Under the pieces are notes generated by a model, which saw only the letters and a program-made list of their open reading frames with translations, did not search any database and was not told the origin of the DNA. Shown here piece by piece: positions 59,421-64,000 of a DNA stretch of 64,000 nucleotides (its first letter is position 1; every line of letters begins with the position of its first letter). Source of the DNA: Mesorhizobium huakuii (GTDB lineage Bacteria > Pseudomonadota > Alphaproteobacteria > Rhizobiales > Rhizobiaceae); contig NZ_BSNY01000012.1 in assembly GCF_030160235.1 (NCBI RefSeq), forward strand, positions 527,842 through 591,841. The letters run 5' to 3'. The position numbers and the translations under genes were made by a program.

Positions 59421-60539
59421 TCAATGCGGACGTTGCTTTTTCGTCGCGCCGGGTATCGCAGCCTCGATTGCCTTTTTCATGACAGTGGGCAGGGCCTCCC
59501 CGGAAATCTCCTGGGCATGCGACCAGAAATGCCCAGCCGGCGCATCACCTTTGATGTGGGCGTGAAAGACTTCGAGCTCGAGCGCGAAATGGGTGAAGAC
59601 ATGCGTGATTGTCCCGGCGCGTCGCCAGTCGCCGGGAAAGGGCGCCGCCGCCTGCGTGGTGGCTCCGTCCACCCGCGCCGTCCAGGCCGTCGTCGGCACC
59701 TCGGTCATGCCGCCGAGCAACCCCTTCTCCGGCCGTTTGCGCAGCAGAATGGCCCCGTCCTCACGCATGGCGACGAAAGCAGCGCCGCGTCGCTGTGGCT
59801 TGTCGGCTTTGGGCAGCCGCACCGGGAAGTTTTCGGGATCGCCTGAAACGACGGCGCTGCAGCTCTCGCGCAGCGGGCACAGCATGCAGCGCGGCCGGCG
59901 GGGGGGGCAGATCGTGGCGCCGAGATCCATCATCGCCTGGGCGAAATCGCCCGGTCTCGCCGCCGGCACCATGGCCTCGACATGAGCGCGTATCTCGGCC
60001 TTGGCTTCGCTGAGCGGCGTCGTGATCGAAAACAGCCTCGATATGACGCGTTCGACATTGCCGTCGACCACTGCGGCGGGGCGGTCGAAGGCGATCGCCG
60101 TGATCGCCGCCGAGGTGTAGGCGCCGATGCCGGGCAGGTCTCTCAAACCGGCCTCGGTGTCGGGAAACCGGCCGCCGCGCGCCGCCACCAGATCGGCGCA
60201 GGCCTTGAGGTTGCGGGCGCGGGAGTAATAGCCAAGCCCCGCCCAGGCCTTCATGACGTCCTCGGTCGGCGCCGCGGCCAGTGCCTCGACATCGGGCCAT
60301 TTCTCGACAAAGGCGCGGAAATAGGATTTCACCGCCTCGACCGTGGTCTGCTGCAGCATGACTTCGGACAGCCAGATGCGGTAGGGGTCGGGCCGCACGC
60401 CGCTTGCATGCTCGCGCGGGCTCACCCGCCACGGCAACTCGCGATGATGCGCGTCGTACCATGCGAGCAGGCGCGACGCGGTATCGTCCGGCATTGCCTG
60501 GCGTGTCTGGGCCTTGCGGGTCTGGTCTGCTGGTGCCAT
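59421..60539 (-). CDS. mutY: A/G-specific adenine glycosylase
   Basis: 372 residues from the ATG at 60539 (60494 or 60596 are possible). Helix-hairpin-helix region LPGIGAYTSAAITAIAFDRPAAVVDGNVERV (catalytic Asp included), the substrate loop WLSEVMLQQTTVEAVKSYF, the [4Fe-4S] ligands CPPRRPRCMLCPLRESC and a C-terminal Nudix-like domain. It excises adenine mispaired with 8-oxoguanine. Divergent from the DUF721 gene. Confidence 0.95.
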   Translation of the reverse strand: MAPADQTRKAQTRQAMPDDTASRLLAWYDAHHRELPWRVSPREHASGVRPDPYRIWLSEVMLQQTTVEAVKSYFRAFVEKWPDVEALAAAPTEDVMKAWAGLGYYSRARNLKACADLVAARGGRFPDTEAGLRDLPGIGAYTSAAITAIAFDRPAAVVDGNVERVISRLFSITTPLSEAKAEIRAHVEAMVPAARPGDFAQAMMDLGATICPPRRPRCMLCPLRESCSAVVSGDPENFPVRLPKADKPQRRGAAFVAMREDGAILLRKRPEKGLLGGMTEVPTTAWTARVDGATTQAAAPFPGDWRRAGTITHVFTHFALELEVFHAHIKGDAPAGHFWSHAQEISGEALPTVMKKAIEAAIPGATKKQRPH

Positions 60540-60594
60540 TGATCGTGTATTGGCCTGGCCGGTAATCTGCTGGGGTGGTGGCTGGAGAACGTAC

Positions 60595-61104
60595 ATGGCA
60601 GGGAGAACGCCCTACGGCAATCCCGTCCCGGTGAGCGATCTTGCCACCAAAATCCTCGATCCGGTGCTGCGCAAGCGGGCAGGCATCTCGATTGGTCTCG
60701 TCCAGTCCTGGGAAGAGATCGCCGGACCGCGCCTGGCCAGCCGCTCACGGCCCGAGAAAATCCAATGGCCGCGCCGCCTGCATGAGGACGATCCGTTCGA
60801 GCCGGCGGTGCTGGTCATTGCATGCGAAGGCATGGCAGCACTTCATCTGCAGCACGAGACCGGCGAGATCATCAACCGGGTCAACGCTTTCCTCGGCTTT
60901 ACGGCAATAGGCCGCATCAGGATCGTGCAAAAACCAGTGACGACGGACAAGGGACGGCCTAAACCGACCTTCAGGCCCTTGACGGCGGCGGAGCAGACCA
61001 AGTTGTCCAGTACGGTCGGGCTGATCGAGGATGACGGGCTGCGCGCCTCGCTGGAAAGGCTTGGCGCAACCATTTTGGGTGAAAGGAAGTCAAAAACCCC
61101 TTGA
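60595..61104 (+). CDS. DUF721 (DciA-like) family protein
   Basis: 169 residues with the DUF721 core: PVPVSDLATKILDPVLRKR, SWEEIAGPRLASRSRPEKIQW, LVIACEGMAALHLQHETGEIINRVNAFLG. Related DciA proteins load the replicative helicase in many bacteria, so a role near DNA replication is possible but not shown here. GGAGAAC lies before the ATG. Confidence 0.88.
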   Translation: MAGRTPYGNPVPVSDLATKILDPVLRKRAGISIGLVQSWEEIAGPRLASRSRPEKIQWPRRLHEDDPFEPAVLVIACEGMAALHLQHETGEIINRVNAFLGFTAIGRIRIVQKPVTTDKGRPKPTFRPLTAAEQTKLSSTVGLIEDDGLRASLERLGATILGERKSKTP

Positions 61105-61258
61105 AGATAGTCATGGATTTGTCGTCAACATCTCGCATTCGTGATCACCTTTGTCAGGTTTCACGATTGGATTGGGGATGGAGATGCCTTAATTCGCGCC
61201 AACTCTCGCCTTTTCGTGCCTTTGCATTGCAAAATTCAACCCTTGTCAGGTGATTCGT

Positions 61259-62002
61259 ATGAACCGTCCTCCGTTCGGCAAAAGTCTGTCTCGCAGAAAC
61301 GTCCTGTCTTCGCTGGCCGCCATTCCGGCGGTGGCTCTGCTCGCCGCCTGCAGCGACTCCGGAGAACAGGCCAAGGCAGCGGATGTGAAGCCTGCGGATC
61401 CGGCCACCCCCGCGAAGCCGGCCACGCCGGCTGCCGCGAAGGTTCCCGAGTCCCAGGGCAATGTCGACATGGCGGAACTGCTGAAGCCGGGCGCACTGCC
61501 CGACAAGCAGCTCGGCAAGGATGACGCCAAGGTCACCATCGTCGAATATGCCTCGATGACCTGCCCGCATTGCGCGCATTTCGCCGAAACCACCTTCCCG
61601 GACCTGAAGACGAAGTACATCGACACCGGCAAGGCGCGCTATATCCTGCGCGAATTCCCGTTCGACCCGAGCGCGGAAGCCGGTTTCATGCTGGCGCGCT
61701 GCGCCAAGGATAACTATTTCCCGATGGTGGACGTGCTGTTCAGGCAGCAGGCGAACTGGGTTGGCGTGTCGAACACCAAGGATGCGCTGCTGCAAATCTC
61801 GAAGCTCGCCGGTTTTACACAGGAGTCCTTCGAGGCCTGCTTGACGGACCAGAAACTTCTGGACGATGTGAGATCGGTCCAGAAGCGCGGCGCCAATGAA
61901 TTCAAGGTCGACTCGACGCCGACCTTCTTCATCAACGGTAAGACCTACAAAGGGGCGATGTCGATTGAGGAAATGTCGGCCATCATCGACCCTCTGCTCT
62001 GA
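61259..62002 (+). CDS. DsbA-family thioredoxin-like lipoprotein
   Basis: 247 residues from the ATG at 61259. A basic start (RRNVLSSLAAIPAVALLAAC) with lipobox LAAC, an Ala/Pro linker, then a DsbA-like domain with the active site SMTCPHCAHFAE (CPHC) and the cis-Pro loop VDSTPTFFING. It probably oxidises or isomerises thiols in the periplasm. smc follows 117 bases later, a common rhizobial order. Confidence 0.93.
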   Translation: MNRPPFGKSLSRRNVLSSLAAIPAVALLAACSDSGEQAKAADVKPADPATPAKPATPAAAKVPESQGNVDMAELLKPGALPDKQLGKDDAKVTIVEYASMTCPHCAHFAETTFPDLKTKYIDTGKARYILREFPFDPSAEAGFMLARCAKDNYFPMVDVLFRQQANWVGVSNTKDALLQISKLAGFTQESFEACLTDQKLLDDVRSVQKRGANEFKVDSTPTFFINGKTYKGAMSIEEMSAIIDPLL

Positions 62003-62119
62003 CGCTGGCTCAGCGCCGAAGCGGCAGCGCTTCGGCGTGCCCATCCATTTGCCTTGTCGCGGGCTCTATTCGCAAAACCACGGGGCACTTTTGCGGAACC
62101 CGCTTGCGGAGCGGCGCGA

Positions 62120-64000
62120 ATGAGGTTTTCGCGCCTTCGCCTCCTCGGTTTCAAGTCCTTCGTCGAGCCCGGCGAGTTCGTCATCGAACGCGGCCTGACG
62201 GGTATTGTCGGGCCGAATGGCTGCGGCAAGTCGAACCTTGTCGAGGCGTTGCGCTGGGTGATGGGCGAAAGCTCCTACAAGAACATGCGCGCGTCCGGCA
62301 TGGACGACGTCATCTTTTCCGGCTCAGGCACGCGGCCCGCCCGCAACACCGCCGAAGTCACGCTTTTTCTTGATAACAGTGATCGTTCGGCGCCCGCTGC
62401 CTTCAACGACGCCGACGAGTTGCAGGTGTCGCGCCGCATCGAGCGCGAGGCCGGCTCGCTCTACCGCATCAACGGCAAGGAAGCGCGCGCCAAGGATGTG
62501 CAACTCCTGTTTGCCGACCAGTCGACCGGCGCGCGCTCGCCCTCGATGGTCGGGCAGGGCCGTATTGGCGAACTGATCCAGGCCAAGCCGCAGGCGCGCC
62601 GCGCCCTCCTCGAAGAAGCGGCCGGCATTTCCGGCCTGCACACCCGCCGCCACGAGGCGGAACTTCGGCTGAAGGCGGCCGAACAGAATTTGGAACGCCT
62701 GGACGATGTCGTCGGCGAACTGGAAAGCCAGATCGAAAGCTTGAAGCGCCAGGCACGCCAGGCATCGCGCTTCAAGAACCTGTCGGCCGATATCCGCAAG
62801 GCCGAAGCGACATTGCTGCACCTGCGCTGGACGCTGGCCAAGACACAGGAAGGCGAGGCGCGCTCCGCGCTGGCTGTTGCCACGGCACTGGTCGGCGACC
62901 GTGCCGCCGCGCAGATGAACGCCGCCAAGGAGCAGGGTATCAGCGCTCATCGCCTGCCCGATCTGCGCGACGCGGAAGCTGCTGCCGCCGCCGCCTTCCA
63001 GCGCCTGTCGATCGCCAGGTCGCAGATCGAGGAGGAGGCCGGCCGCATTCGCAACCGCCAGGCCGAAATCGAGCGGCGCCTGCAGCAGCTCGACGGCGAC
63101 ATCGCCCGCGAGGAGCGGATGGTGCGCGACAATGCCGATGTCCTCGAACGCCTGCGTACCGAGGAAGCCACGCTGAATTCAGAGAACGCCGGCGCCGCCG
63201 ACCGCGAGGCCACCACCCGCGCCGCGTTCGAACAGGCGGCATCGACACTCGCGCAAAGCGAGGCCAGGCTAGCCGCGCTGACCGCCGAACGGGCCGAGGC
63301 CGCCGCTTCGCGCCATCAGATCGAGCGCACGCTGCGCGAAACCGCCGAGCGCCGCGACCGCTTCGCCCGCCAGCTCGCCGAAGTCGACCGCGAATTGTCG
63401 GATATCCTCTCCAGGGTCGCCGGACTGCCGGATCCGGCCGAAAAGCGCGTTCTGGTCGAACAGGCCATGGCGCTGCTGGAAGAATCCGAGGCCGCCGTGG
63501 CGCAGGCCGAACAATCGGTCATCGATGCCCGCGCCGCCGAAAGCGCAGCCCGCCCGCCGCTTCAGGACGCCAGGGCCGAACTGGCGCGGATCGAGACGGA
63601 AGCGCGCACGCTGGCCAAGATCCTCAATGCCGCCAGTGGCGATCTATTCCCTTCAGTGCTGGAGCAGATCAGCGTCGAGCGTGGCTTCGAGACGGCGCTG
63701 GGTGCTGCGCTTGGCGAAGATCTCGACGTGCCGCTCGACCGCAGCGCGCCGGCGCATTGGGGCGAAAGCCAGATCCAGCCCGGCGACGCTGCCCTGCCGG
63801 AAGGCATCAAGAGCCTCGCCAGCGTGGTTCGCGCCCCGGCGCAGCTCGCCCGCCGCCTGGCGCAGATCGGCATCGTCGAGCCCGCGGACGGCCGCCGGCT
63901 GCAGGCGCTGCTTGCGCCCGGCCAAAGGCTGGTCAGCCGAGAAGGCGCGCTGTGGCGCTGGGACGGCCTGACCGCCAGCGCCGATGCGCCGACGGCCGCG
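62120..64000 (+). CDS. smc: Chromosome segregation protein SMC, 3' end missing
   Basis: First 627 codons; the family is about 1,150, so the second half lies beyond the right edge. Walker A in GIVGPNGCGKSNLVEALRW (residues 28-45), the IFSGSGTRPARNTAEVTL and MVGQGRIGELIQAKPQARRALLEEAAGISGL head segments, a long first coiled coil (about 165-500), and the start of the hinge (LFPSVLEQISVERGFETAL). It condenses and organises chromosomes. Alternative starts are unlikely: MRFSRLRLLGFKSF is canonical. Confidence 0.96.
   Translation, partial: MRFSRLRLLGFKSFVEPGEFVIERGLTGIVGPNGCGKSNLVEALRWVMGESSYKNMRASGMDDVIFSGSGTRPARNTAEVTLFLDNSDRSAPAAFNDADELQVSRRIEREAGSLYRINGKEARAKDVQLLFADQSTGARSPSMVGQGRIGELIQAKPQARRALLEEAAGISGLHTRRHEAELRLKAAEQNLERLDDVVGELESQIESLKRQARQASRFKNLSADIRKAEATLLHLRWTLAKTQEGEARSALAVATALVGDRAAAQMNAAKEQGISAHRLPDLRDAEAAAAAAFQRLSIARSQIEEEAGRIRNRQAEIERRLQQLDGDIAREERMVRDNADVLERLRTEEATLNSENAGAADREATTRAAFEQAASTLAQSEARLAALTAERAEAAASRHQIERTLRETAERRDRFARQLAEVDRELSDILSRVAGLPDPAEKRVLVEQAMALLEESEAAVAQAEQSVIDARAAESAARPPLQDARAELARIETEARTLAKILNAASGDLFPSVLEQISVERGFETALGAALGEDLDVPLDRSAPAHWGESQIQPGDAALPEGIKSLASVVRAPAQLARRLAQIGIVEPADGRRLQALLAPGQRLVSREGALWRWDGLTASADAPTAA

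Overview
The window reads as a core chromosomal segment of a Mesorhizobium-like alphaproteobacterium (order Hyphomicrobiales). The evidence is high G+C, dense coding on both strands, and gene orders familiar from rhizobial chromosomes: tldD-ialB beside ctaC-ctaD-ctaB-coxF-ctaG-ctaE-DUF983-surf1-ispH-thrB-rnhA; thrC beside an M16 peptidase; ccrM-HAD-mutY-DUF721-DsbA-smc; and a histone-deacetylase-like gene, xseB, dxs and tlyA together. I found no rRNA, tRNA, CRISPR array, prophage or insertion sequence. The genus assignment is inference from gene content, not from a database match.

Layout. 1-5.4 kb: ubiA (cut by the left edge), a LysR regulator divergent from a phytanoyl-CoA-dioxygenase-like enzyme, purD, and a GH25 muramidase. 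5.4-8.4 kb: a secreted caspase-fold protein with an intact His/Cys dyad, divergent from an outer-membrane beta-barrel protein. 8.4-15.6 kb: a small Cys-rich protein, an acyl-CoA dehydrogenase/enoyl-CoA hydratase pair behind a LiuR-like operator, pdxH, a lipoprotein, a DnaJ-like protein, fabI and a phosphatase. 15.6-22.4 kb: aroC, a RibBA protein whose cyclohydrolase half has lost its zinc cysteines, an MFS exporter with a TetR regulator and three operators, a membrane protein, and bluB behind a cobalamin riboswitch. 22.4-32.7 kb: HDAC-like gene, xseB, DUF2277, pirin, dxs, tlyA, an RNA uracil methyltransferase, and a second caspase-fold protein that lacks both catalytic residues. 32.7-36.5 kb: transglutaminase-like peptidase, a VapBC-type pair, tldD, ialB. 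36.8-43.5 kb: the complete aa3 cytochrome c oxidase and assembly cluster. 43.5-49.4 kb: ispH, thrB, rnhA, a frameshifted phosphatase gene, DUF2938, peroxiredoxin, DsbD-like protein and YqgE. 49.6-55.8 kb: minus-strand operon thrC-M16-GNAT-GGDEF/EAL. 55.9-64 kb: lipoprotein, HAD phosphatase, ccrM, HAD, mutY, DUF721, DsbA-like lipoprotein and smc (cut by the right edge).

Most of the content is housekeeping: heme A and oxidase assembly, isoprenoid precursors (dxs, ispH), threonine (thrB, thrC), cobalamin lower ligand (bluB), purine, riboflavin, chorismate, DNA methylation and chromosome structure. The most unusual signals are: a caspase pseudoenzyme followed after one stop codon by an in-frame PsiF-like motif; the degenerate GTP cyclohydrolase half of RibBA; three near-identical palindromes between the TetR and MFS genes; a 7-T frameshift in a phosphatase gene; intergenic palindromic repeats, one of which reaches into aroC; and a BluB tail overlapping the convergent gene. 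I did not find a multi-gene system that looks wholly new.
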